Source of the DNA: Alectoria sarmentosa
Lineage: Eukaryota > Ascomycota > Lecanoromycetes > Lecanorales > Parmeliaceae
Direction of reading: 5' to 3'
Assembly (NCBI GenBank): GCA_009733775.1
Contig: WOGZ01000265.1
Span: forward strand, 1 to 46,273
DNA length: 46,273 nt
Positions 9,761 to 19,652 of this stretch are shown here, in pieces. The notes beneath the pieces were generated by a model. It saw nothing but the letters and a program-made list of their open reading frames with translations, had not been told where the DNA came from and ran no database searches. How positions within the stretch are numbered: position 1 is the stretch's first letter; every line of letters begins with the position of its first letter. The position numbers and the translations under genes are program-made.

Positions 9761-10588
9761 GGGAGGTAAGATTGCGTGCACTAGCATAAAATTAAGAAAG
9801 ATACCTTAAGGTAGATAAAATGATCAGAAGCCAAGCAAAGATCTTCTCTGGTGTTGATGGCGTAGAAGGTGCAGCCAAAGAACAAGTGTTTGGAAGATGT
9901 TTGCCGGTGAAATCAAATCCTTATGTAAAATTACTCTACCTTCGTCAAACATGTTTTCTGTCACTCCTGTGTAACGTGCTATCTTCCTGACCAAAGTGTT
10001 GAAAGATGGTGGATGGTTCAGGCTGGTAACGATGAATCTCGTCTCTCATTCATCTGTAAGTCTGATGAAACGACAAGTACCTTAGTTGACCGGCAATTAC
10101 GACAATTCTACCATCATCCAAAAGTCTTTGACGACGCTATTTACACTTCTTGCAGTCTCGTTTGGATGACATTGACTACTATCCAATAGTCTTTGAGGAC
10201 AATACTAACAGCAGAACGTCATAGCTACATTGGGAACCTAATGCCTCCCAGAATAAGGTCAACTTCCACGGCCCCCAGCTGTCCAACCTCCTATTTCCCT
10301 CTTTTTGCACGAGTATTATTCAAGTAGTCACATCCAGTTGTAAATGACTGGCGAAGAAACAGGTATGCCACAGACACCACGATCCAGGATTTCAGTGAAG
10401 AGAGTATGCCAGCCGCGCAAAGAGGTATGTCCCAAGTCGAGTTTGTATGAACGCCGTCTGAAGCAAGGCCAGGATGAATATCCACAGACTCCGGTGATAA
10501 TTTTCAGGTCGATTCGGGATGTCGCACGTCGTCGATCTATAAATGAAGAAAACAGGGTGGAGATTTGAGTGGTGTCTCTCGATTCTTA
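9761..10588. other. Intergenic with imperfect 30-bp direct repeat
   Basis: Promoter of the dsRBD-type gene and 3' flank of the LisH gene. Two similar segments near 10111-10141 and 10171-10204 share the motif CCAAAAGTCTTTGACGAC or CCAATAGTCTTTGAGGAC. A 74-codon frame on the plus strand (10344-10568) has no recognisable product and I leave it uncalled. Confidence 0.5.
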
Positions 10589-13121
10589 TCATGAACCACC
10601 ACCAATCTCAATACCGTCACCAGTCTCGAATGTCGAAGGATCGAAATTGAAATCTCCGTCGGTCGTTTGCAAAAATTGCTCGAAATCAAAGTTCTCAAGT
10701 ATGTCTGAATTGTTGAGATCGCTGTTGAACGGCATACTGTATGATTCCTGTAGAAGAGCACGAATTAGTTGGGATTGATCTTGGATTAAGAGATCAAAGC
10801 TCTTACATCGACTCCTCCATCAAGACCATTGAACCCAGACATTGCTGTATCCTGCTGTTGGGGAGCAAGCTGGTCGGGAGCAGCCGAGGGTATGCCTGGC
10901 ATCATATTGGCTGGACCTTGACCATCAGGCTTGGATGGCGCAAAGGAGGCGGAATGTTGCGGTGTGACTGGGGTTGCAGGCGTAGGAGTAGGAGGTTGTT
11001 CAGCTTCGGAAGCTGGTGTGGGAGGCACACTGGCTGTTGAGCCCTTCTTCGCTGGCTTCTAAATTGTATGTGTCAAAACAGTCCTCACGTTCATCGAGCT
11101 TCCCAAAAAGGATTACCTTTCGTTCCCTCGCATCCTTTTTACCCTTGGGGTTTGCCTTGCTTGTTGTTTGAGGGGTAGGCGGAGCTGTGGGAGAAGCTGG
11201 ACGACCATTCGTAGCGGCATTCGGAACAGCCTGTGGTGGGGGCATTTCAGTCCGCTGTTGCGGCGTTCCCATCTGCACGCCTTGCTGGGGTTGAGGTGCC
11301 TGGATCATTGGCGCTTGACCTTGAGGTCCCTGCTGCCAATTGCCATTCATCCTACCCCCATTCTGCGCTTTTTGAATTGCTACCATCTGTTCTTGAGTGT
11401 ACTGCCCTCCGTTGCTGAACTGAGGATGAGAGCTGGGCGGCGGTCGCATGGCACCGCCGTTCATGTGCGGATACATTTCTGGTTGCATTGGGTTGAAGGG
11501 CATCGCTGCAGGAGACCCTCGCATGCTTCCGTCGGGCATCGGTGACCCCGGTAGTCCTGTAGTCTGAGGCATTTTCGGCGTACCTCGTCTCGCCTGGTCG
11601 CTCGGACCTGGTGATGGACCACCTCGACTTCCTGAAGGAGACATTCCCGGAGCAAAGCCCTGGGCACCTGGCATCCCACCAGGTCCGTCAGGCCTGCCAC
11701 TACCGATCGTATCTTGTTCTTGCCGAGCCATGAGTAATCGTTTTTTGTTTTGTTGCTCCAGGAGCATCAGCTGCATTTGATAGTCTTGTAGAGCGTGGTT
11801 TCCTCCGGCCCCACCGTTTGGCGCCCCTGGTGGGACGCCGCCTCGCATCTGCATCGCACCAGGATTGCCACCGCCGTAGAATTCCGGTCCTCCGACTCCT
11901 ATTTCCATACCTGGAGGCATAAGAGGTGAGCCCTGATCTGACATACCACCAGCGTTTGACATACTCTGTTGACGCTGGTTCTTTGCAAGGTTCTGGGCAT
12001 ACACTTGGATTGACTTTTGCTGGACAGCGGGGTTTTGCTGCTGGAAAGAGGCAAACTGGGAATCGGATAAATTACCTGGATTGATTCCATTGTTCATCAA
12101 CAAATGGTTAGCATTGAGTGCCGAATCCCCTCCCATCATCTGCGGTGGACCTCTACCGTTCTGCATCATATGTGGTGCGCCATTGAACGGGACGCTATCC
12201 ATGCGTTGTCTCTTATTAGGCGACGGTGCGTGGTCCCCAGCAGAAGGTGTGCGTGGTCTCTGTCCATTCATGTCCATATCTGAGGGATCCCTGCGCATTC
12301 CCTGCATCATTCCCTGGCGCTGCATTTGGGCTAGCTGGTGTGCAGTTCTATAGAATATCGATTAGAGAGCAGATCTCGTCAAGCTTCTCGTGGACAAACA
12401 CAGCCTGATCACCACGATCTTGAAGGGTTCTTCGACGGGCAGACTTACGGTTGAAATTGACCGCGGTTATTCTCTAAAGCCTTCCGCTGCAAATTTCCAT
12501 TTGTGGTATTTTGTTGAAATCGCAGCATCTGCTGATAGTTTTCGAGCTGGCCAGGACCCATTCCAGGCATGGCTCGCAGCATTTGGGTTTGCTGTTCTGA
12601 GCGCATCCGGGCTTGTTGCTATGAGGTGAATTAGTTGACGCAGAAGGGGAAGTGTGAGAAGCACGCACCTGAGTTTGTGTCACGTACTGCATGGCGTTAG
12701 CACTCGCCCGGTTACTCTTCCTCTGTGCCGAGAATATGTCCCAGAACAGCGCGAACCAGCTCGAGAGGAAGGAGCCTCCCTGTCCATCACCTAAGTTGAT
12801 ATCAGGAAGATCATCGGGTCTTTTCAGATCTATGCCATCTTTGGAATCTGTCTGCATGCTGTCGTTTGCGCCATTGGCATTATCATTGACAAGAGGGGGT
12901 TCAAATTCCACCCCGCTATCCTTCAGTGCCCTTGCTAATTCCCATTTCCCTTTGACACAGAAATAGCCGTATATGTAAGCGTTGAGTTTTGCTTCGTAGT
13001 TGGTGTCCTCGTGGTCATCGGGCATTCTGCCGCCAACACCGTTGGGCCCATGGTTTGGCATGGGCATGTTCCCGAGCGCACCGTTACCGGCGTTAAAGCC
13101 GCCCATATTCATTTGATTCAT
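10589..13121 (-). CDS. som1: LisH-domain transcriptional regulator, FLO8/Som1 (SomA) family
   Basis: Five exons on the minus strand: 13121-12669, 12618-12449, 12347-11117, 11058-10807 and 10747-10589, joined in frame to 754 aa. The N-terminus carries the LisH motif (NYEAKLNAYIYGYFCVKGKW, about residues 40-60) followed by the SSWFALFWDIFSAQ segment typical of the FLO8/Som1 family. A long Gln/Gly/Pro/Met-rich region with a basic patch (SPNKRQRMD) follows, then a Pro/Thr-rich tail and a conserved acidic end (ILENFDFEQFLQT). In yeasts Flo8 drives flocculation and filamentation. In filamentous fungi Som1/SomA acts downstream of cAMP/PKA in adhesion, conidiation and virulence. Nuclear location is expected. 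Nothing looks broken. Confidence 0.88.
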
Positions 13122-14233
13122 ATCGACGAGGGAGTCGCGGTCGACTCTCCCTCTATCGCGATGGGTTGCTACGTCGAGAAGGGTTTGAAGGATATCAGTG
13201 CCAAGTATTCATGAGTGGTGGTTGAAGTCCGGGTGCCGAGTCGCACAAAGCTGACGGGAACTGATGAGGGGCGGAGAGAGTGATGTATGGTTCGTGGCGA
13301 TGTCTGTACTTCCCCAGATTATGTTTCGGAGGCTTGACAGCCTCTAGGAACGGCAGCGAAAGTTTGGCGGAGCGCTTGAAGCGTAATCTATCAGGTACTG
13401 AGAGGAGATCGATCTTGCTGCGGCAATTGCGACGGTGGGCTAGCTGAAGCTGATACAGTGGTAGCCACCCCCGAACAGCTCTGAGAAGCAAATGAGGTGA
13501 GCCAGAGCAAATGGATGACGTTGTCGCCGACACGACTGTCAGTATGTATTGCCAGACACTCGGGTTGTCTTGATTGTTGATGAGTGGCAGGGAAGATGTT
13601 GCGTCGGTCTGCGGAAAGACTTGTACTTAGGGACAAGATATTCTCCATTCGTCATGCGCCAAACCACTAGTCTCCGCGTATATTACAGAATGCTACCACT
13701 CGCGAACCCTTTAATTCTACTTTTTAATGACACCCAATCTACATCCTCTGGTTGGCGCAGTCAAGGTCCTCTATAGGCCTCTGAACACCATCAAATGGGC
13801 GTTGTTGTAGGAGAGAGTGCAAGACGCAAAGTGGATCTCGAAGCCTCTTCGACTCTGCAACGCCATAGTCAATATTCAGACCAATGTACTTGAGATTTAA
13901 TCGGCCGAGTCTTGGTAATGTAGCATACAGCCACTGTGTAACATTGTAACATTCTAGAGTGTTCCAGATAGACGACGGTGCCACTTAGGAGGAATGTTCT
14001 GGTTCCATATGGCGACTCAGCCGAGCGGAGCCGAATAGTTGCATGGAAGAGAAGCGGTTAGCTCTCATTAACTCACCGCTCCTACGATCGTCGCGTAATG
14101 GGTAACGTCCAAGGTCTTGAAAGCGTCCAGAACAAATACAACATTTTTGGTTTGGTTTGAATACTTCTGCCCAGGCTCGAAAAGCCGAATCACCGCACGG
14201 CTCGGACTTGGCAATGGCACGTATAGAAGTCTT
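13122..14233. other. Long upstream region of the LisH regulator
   Basis: About 1.1 kb between the 5' end of the LisH gene and the 3' end of bet3, both on the minus strand. An open frame of about 80 codons (13984-13739, minus) has no recognised product. A long promoter or leader is plausible for a developmental regulator. Confidence 0.5.
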
Positions 14234-15087
14234 TCATTCGTCGTCTGGCGGCATTTCATCTTCAATGTATCTTAACAACGTGATACGCATCTCGGTAATA
14301 TCGTTTCCTCTCAGGACGTCGCTGACGTAGTGTGCTTCAACCTGCATTTGGACCTGTCGTGACAGTGAGCCTGTGCAACACATGGCGGTCAAGGACATGA
14401 CCGACCATCTCCAGAGCTCCTCTCAGTATACCACACAAGATGTTTGAATACCACAGCTCATCTTGGGCACGCCCGTCATCTGGTAGCTCGACAAAGTCCG
14501 CCAATGGGTTCTCTTCAAAAACTAGCGAGAATTGTTTATTATCGGCCGTCCAATTCGTAACCGTGGGTGTGATGTTCAGAAAGATCTTAAATCCTATCTT
14601 ACCAAAACTTTAGCCTCGGATCTCGTTTGCAGCTAAATGTCTCTCGAAAGATTGGAGAGCACATTTGCACATACTTTGGATATAGTCTCTGCAGTCTCTC
14701 TCAGGTTGGCACATCTTTGAGTACCTGACTTGGCGAAGAAGTCCTCAACCAGACGCATGCCGATATTGTATCCCATCTTATCTAGCTGTTTGTTGACCTC
14801 CGCATAGTTGCTATCGAAATCTGAGCAGAGCTGAGCTACCATCGTACCATAGGTCAAGGCAACGAGCTCGGCATTGACCTTATCCACTCGGGTCCTTCGT
14901 TGCGTCAGGATTTTGTCTAAGTTCGGCGAACAGGCGAAGTTCGAGGGGAGAGAATAGAGGAGTGGATCAAGCAACATAATATTGACTTACTTCCATACCC
15001 TGTTGAGCACTTAGTAATGTCCGGTCCTGACGATGGTCGTGGTGGTACATACTCTTCTCCCACCCTTGCGGCCTTTGTTGATGCCAT
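14234..15087 (-). CDS. bet3: TRAPP complex subunit Bet3 (TRAPPC3)
   Basis: Five exons on the minus strand: 15087-15053, 14999-14991, 14894-14675, 14597-14406 and 14353-14234, giving 191 aa, the usual Bet3 length. Diagnostic segments are RVDKVNAELVALTYGTMV, EVNKQLDKMGYNIGMRL, FRETAE-like LRETAETISK, GFKIFLNITPTVTNW, and a C-terminal YIEDEMPPDDE. Bet3 is the palmitoylated core subunit of TRAPP, the Rab (Ypt1) exchange factor and tether at the Golgi. Exon 2 is only 9 nt and supplies Val-Trp and parts of two codons; including it restores the GEE-VWK-TRVDK sequence expected in the family. All introns are GT-AG; intron 4 has a weak donor (GTCGGT). Confidence 0.92.
14991..14999 (-). other. bet3: 9-nt micro-exon of bet3
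   Basis: GGTATGGAA on the minus strand, between an acceptor TCAACAG (with TACTAAG branch-like site in the 53-nt upstream intron) and a consensus donor GTAAGT. It joins phase-2 exon 1 to exon 3 and encodes the conserved Trp of the N-terminal helix. Confidence 0.85.
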
Positions 15088-15917
15088 GAACGCTCAAATT
15101 TGTCAAATTAGGCCATCAAGGCGGAGTATCAGAATTTTCCGAGTGCCGAATTGCCTTTATGCAACATGTAAGGGCGTCTTCATGCAAATGATGGCGTTAC
15201 TTTCGGAGTGGGCCGACATCGAGCTACACTAGCGTCGAATATTCAGCCTTATCAATATCTTGCCAAGCCGTAAGAAATATGCTCTGACCTCCTTTCTCAA
15301 TCTCAGGTAGAGTTACCGTTGCTTTACTCTTACGGGTCTCCGCGACGCGAAGTCGCGCCAGTCTAAAGTGACTTTGAGCGATTAGTTTTTACAGGTCACG
15401 TCAGGTGTTATCGTCTGATGCTGTTTTTTTGATTGTAACTCTGCAAGAGTAGACTTGAACATCGAAGTAGAAATATTCTTTGAATTATCCCAGCTGTTGG
15501 GGTCGAAGGACTGCTTGGCGTGTACAGACCTTTCTTTTACCCGAGAGATGAGAGAGAGAGGAGACGAGGGTCGGTGGCAAAAGTCGTTGCACACTTTGGT
15601 AGGGCTTAGCGGGGATCGGTGTGCAACGACTATTGTCACCGACCCTCGAGAGAGAGAGATAGTCTCATAGTTCACTGCTCCTCGGCTGTAGTTGCAGAAA
15701 TCCACCTTGATAAGGAGAAAGCTGTAGGGCTAGGGCTGTAAACTTAAGCTTTTCGTTAAAACTTACCTTAGGTCACTGAGACTCCTAAATTTGTTTCAAT
15801 TGTGAGTATCAAGTCTCTGTTAATCTGACCATGGAATCCGTGTAAGAATGTATCGCAACCACTCAAACAATTCATTGTCCTCCTAATCTCCCCATACCGA
15901 CATATACAATCGTCGAC
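15088..15917. promoter_or_regulatory. Divergent bet3 / U5-40K intergenic region
   Basis: 830 bp between two divergently transcribed housekeeping genes. It contains a strong inverted repeat (15566-15647) flanked on both sides by GA-rich tracts. No gene seen. Confidence 0.6.
15566..15647. repeat. 29-bp inverted repeat with 24-nt loop
   Basis: Left arm 15566-15594 and right arm 15619-15647 pair at 27 of 29 positions. The arms begin GAGGGTCGGTG and end GTCGTTGCACAC. GA repeats flank both sides. It could be a short palindromic mobile remnant, a cruciform or an RNA hairpin. It lies roughly 270 bp upstream of the U5-40K start codon. Confidence 0.9.
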
Positions 15918-17195
15918 ATGTCAGCTGCAAAGCGCCCTGCATCCAACTCCTTTGGCTCGTCCCAAATGGTAGTGAAAAGGCAGAAGTCGAACGCAGACAT
16001 CAATGGCAAAGCAATTGCAGTCACCAATGGCGGTCCTGGATCAGGCGCCCTTATCCAAGCCGTAAGCTCACCCCTCCCCAACAGCTGCAAACGCCTCTGG
16101 AACGTGTGCTGAACTGTCACGAAAAGAGGGCCGGCTGATGGACCGGTGTCCTAGGTGCCCCGCACAAGTGGACTACAGGCTCCCATCATGGAGCTCACCG
16201 GTCAGTCCCTCTTCCTGACTCCCCAGCCAATGCCCATATTGACAATTCCTAGGCCACTCCGGCGAAGTCTTCGCCGCACGCTTCGATCCCTCTGGTCAGT
16301 ACGTAGCCTCGGGCTCCATGGATCGCAGCATAATGCTCTGGCACACCTACGGCTCCTGCGAGAACTACGGCGTCCTCACCGGCCACAAAGGTGCCGTGCT
16401 CGACCTGCACTGGTCTCGCTCCTCCAGTAACATTTTCTCCGCCTCGGCAGATACGACGCTCGCATCTTGGGATCTAGAGACAGGGTTACGAATCCGGCGG
16501 CATGAGGGGCATGAGGAGATCGTGAATTGTCTTACTGCTTCGCCGCGAGGGGAAGAAATCTTGATAAGTGGTGGTGACGATGGATGTGTGGGCATCTGGG
16601 ACCCGAGGGTAAAACGGGCGGTAGATTTCATCGAGACAGACTTCCCCATCACCAGCGTCGCAGTCGCAGAAGCAGGGAATGAGATCTACACCGGCGGTAT
16701 TGACTGCGATATCCTCGCTTACGACATACGAAAGAAGGCAGTGGCATACCGCATGCCCGGCCATACCGACACCGTTACCTCCCTCTCCATCTCTCCAGAT
16801 TCCCAATCTTTACTGAGTTATTCACATGACGGGCTAGCGAGAACGTGGGATATTAGGCCTTTTGCGCCTGTCGACCGGAGTTTGAAGTCCTTCGCAGGGG
16901 CGCCAGTGGGCGTGGAGAGGAACCTTGTGAGGGCGTGCTGGGATGGGAAGGGCGAGAGAGTTGGGGTAGGGAGTGGAGATGGGAGCGTTTGTGTTTGGGA
17001 GGCGAGGACGAGTAAGCTGGTCTATAAGTTGCCGGGGCATAGGGGAACGGTGAATGATGTGCGATTTGCGCCTGGGGATGAGCCGATTAGTGAGTCTACC
17101 CTCTCTTTGTTCGGCTAAAGCGTTTTTGCTAATAGGTGGCAGTTGTGAGCGGCTCTTCCGATCGAAAGCTGATACTCGGAGAACTTGGGAGCTAG
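15918..17195 (+). CDS. spf38: U5 snRNP 40 kDa WD40 protein (Prp8-binding)
   Basis: Four exons: 15918-16061, 16155-16200, 16253-17089 and 17143-17195, giving 359 aa, close to the size of human SNRNP40. A basic N-terminus (KRPAS...VVKRQKS) precedes seven WD40 blades, each ending in a WD-like dipeptide: LTGHSGEVFAARFDPSG, MLWHTYG, SWDLETG, IWDPRVK, YDIRKK, TWDIRP and VWEARTS. The last blade closes with VSGSSDRKLILGEL. The protein is a scaffold of the U5 snRNP that binds Prp8. For the third intron the acceptor at 17142 was chosen over the one at 17135 because only it keeps the conserved IVSGSSDRK frame. Confidence 0.92.
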
Positions 17196-17395
17196 CATTG
17201 ATTAAGAGTTCTTCCGTATCGATATCCACACCAGTTCCATGTAAAACTAGTATACAGTACCCCGTCTTCCAGGTATACCTGGTGCCTCGAGGAGTTCCTG
17301 TCATCTCTTCGTTCTCAATGACAATGTCGCAAACTCCGCAGCTGGTCCAAATTTCTCGGGATATCTGATTTATGAACTCGCTCCTTAACCACTCC

Positions 17396-18778
17396 TCAAC
17401 TCGATCTCGCCATCCGAATGGTACCGCCCCTCGAGAACACCGTCCCCGCCGCCCTTCTCTCCGCAAACAATGGCAACGAATCTGCTGCCGGCTCAGGCTC
17501 TAATAAGCCCTCAACCCGATCCCCAAACACACTCTCCGCGCGATCATTTGAGGTATAGCTCGGCGGTCGATGCCCAGTCCCAGCGAAGATCATCTCTCTC
17601 GCTTCTTGCTGCACATCCGTATTGTGTCCGGTTGCTTGCCAATGGATGAGGTTTGGGTCGGCGCGCTACGGTGAGGCAGGTCAGCATACTTTCAAGCCAA
17701 CCAATTGATAAGACCAGAATAGACGAACCACACTACTTCTCCATAATCCATAAGCCGGCGGTGGAGGCGGCAGAGCTTGGTCTATTTCTTCCTCCTCGAC
17801 CCTGCTATTGTCATCATGCAACCCCAACTCTTCGTCTCTCGTCAGTACAACAGGAATTGGTTGTCTGGGCCGCGCGAACCCCGCTTCCTCATTGGTATTA
17901 AGCGGTGACTGAAATTTGCGAGCGAAGCGCATTCTGGGTTCGAAGGCCAGCATGCAGAGACGGATCAGGTAGTGACAGAATAAGATAGTAAGGACGAGGA
18001 TGAAGAATATAAAGACGCCATGGAAGGCGGCGCCTCGAAAGGATTCGGATATCGCGAGGGAGAGGTCTGTAGATTGTTAGTAGATGCTTTGCATGAGGGT
18101 AATATACATTGAGCCAAGGCTATAAGACGTACATATTGTCAGAACGATGATCGACAAGGTGCCGAACAAGAGACAACCGATTATCTTCTGTCTCATCTTC
18201 AGATCCTTGATTTGTGGAAAGCAAAGCCGTTTTTTCTTCACAGGCGCTCGCTTTGACCTCTTCCGTTGATGTGTCTTGCTGCGATTCTCACGAGGTGGAG
18301 AGCCCAATTCTGCACGCAGTTTTTCCAGATAGGTTTCGTGTCTTGAGTCAGATCCGTATGTGAGTTGCCTTGGGCCATAGGTTGGCGAATGAACTGGATC
18401 TATCAAACCGCGAGTTGAGGGATACGATCTTATTCCAGGCGCATGGTTTGGTTTTCCTCGCTCGGCTGCAGCGAAACAATAAGTGCTTGTGCGCGAGGTC
18501 TTCTTGGCATGAATTGGGGGTCTCCTCTGGTCCTTGTCGCGGACTGAACAGCCGTGAAGCCATCCAGAAAGCCGAGAGCCACGTGGAATGCGCTGACTGG
18601 CGATGATCCGATCCATCCTTCGATGTTGGCCTGGAGGGAAAGAAAGTACTGCAGAAGAGCTCTTGTCTAAGATCGCATTGCCACGTTCAGGCTCTGGGAA
18701 GGTCTCTTGAATCACAATCCTTGGACTCGCAAATGGACTTGAGCGCACATTGATCGAAGTCACGACTTTGATCCGCAT
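17396..18778 (-). CDS. Conserved-looking fungal membrane protein of unknown function
   Basis: Three exons on the minus strand: 18778-18133, 18066-17729 (or 17732) and 17665-17396, giving about 417 aa. Two hydrophobic segments are visible: IIGCLLFGTLSIIVLTI near residue 200, at the exon 1/2 junction, and GVFIFFILVLTILFCHYLI shortly after. The N-terminal 190 residues are basic and Ser/Arg-rich; a run of KR residues (KRSKRAPVKKKR) abuts the first membrane segment. The C-terminal half is acidic and Pro-rich (ALPPPPPAYGLWRSS) with DPNLIHW and HRPPSYTS motifs. The second intron can use either of two adjacent in-frame donors. The exact start is uncertain. I do not recognise a family. Confidence 0.6.
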
Positions 18779-19652
18779 AATATAGACCTCCCCGCTCCGC
18801 TGTTGATAAACAAAGCTGTGAAGATTCAGAGACGCGTCTCTGTTGACGTGAATTGCTTTTTGGTATAGACATTAGACTACAACCTTGTCGCAACCCGTCG
18901 ATCTGGACACGTCGCTCTCGTCCAACGAGATGCGCTGCAGCGTCGCTTGCAAATCAGACTGAAACCAGCATCAATCGGATATTTAACGATTGGATGCGAT
19001 GATGATTAGATGGTAAAAGTGTAGGTAGAAGGCTGTGCGATGGAATCGACTGGCCAGCCAGCGTCCGATTTTGTCCAACGGATGAAACGCTGTTCCAGCA
19101 GCGAAGAAAAATAAGGCAAAAAATATGTGTATGAGAAGAGCGCAGCAGGAAAGAAAACAACAAGAGGACGACAGGTATAAAGCTCTCAACCTGCAGAGCC
19201 AAGGGGCAGACGTCGCTTTTGCGAAGCAAGGAATGCAACGGAAAAGAATTTCTGTTTTGCATCATTGGTTACAGAAAGAGCTCAATAGCAGCAGTGTCTG
19301 TAAGCTCGGAGATGGCGAATAGGCCTGATACGCTGCTGGAATAATGCGCCTCGCCTGAAAATCGGTTGTAACAAGCAGTTGTCTAATTCAGGATTAGGCG
19401 CGAATCGAGGGGTAGGCAAAATCGCAACATAAGGTAACTTGAAACGAGTATGAAACCAGGGCAAGCAAGGCTCCTCCTGTCGCACCTGTTCCTGCATTTT
19501 GATAATTGATGCACACATTGTCACATACCGAGGGTTTCGGCCGCTTGGATATTTGGTTGGACTGCTGCTCACCGGTGCTTGTTGGAGATGTTGCCCTGTC
19601 TTGTCTAAACGTAATAAAAATAGACTCACCACTCGGAATCGAAGATCAGCCA
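18779..19652. other. Intergenic
   Basis: Promoter of the membrane-protein gene and 3' flank of the hydrolase-amidase gene. Several open frames of 65-120 codons occur on both strands; none shows motifs or splice structure that I can support. Confidence 0.5.

Noticed and set aside
17136..17142. First AG (AATAG at 17131-17135) as acceptor of the last U5-40K intron
   Set aside because: It would shift frame and lose the conserved VSGSSDRKL end; the AG at 17141-17142 keeps it.
16834..17466. 210-codon open frame on the minus strand
   Set aside because: It lies antisense to the U5-40K WD40 exons and 3' end and has no motif; a shadow of the real gene.
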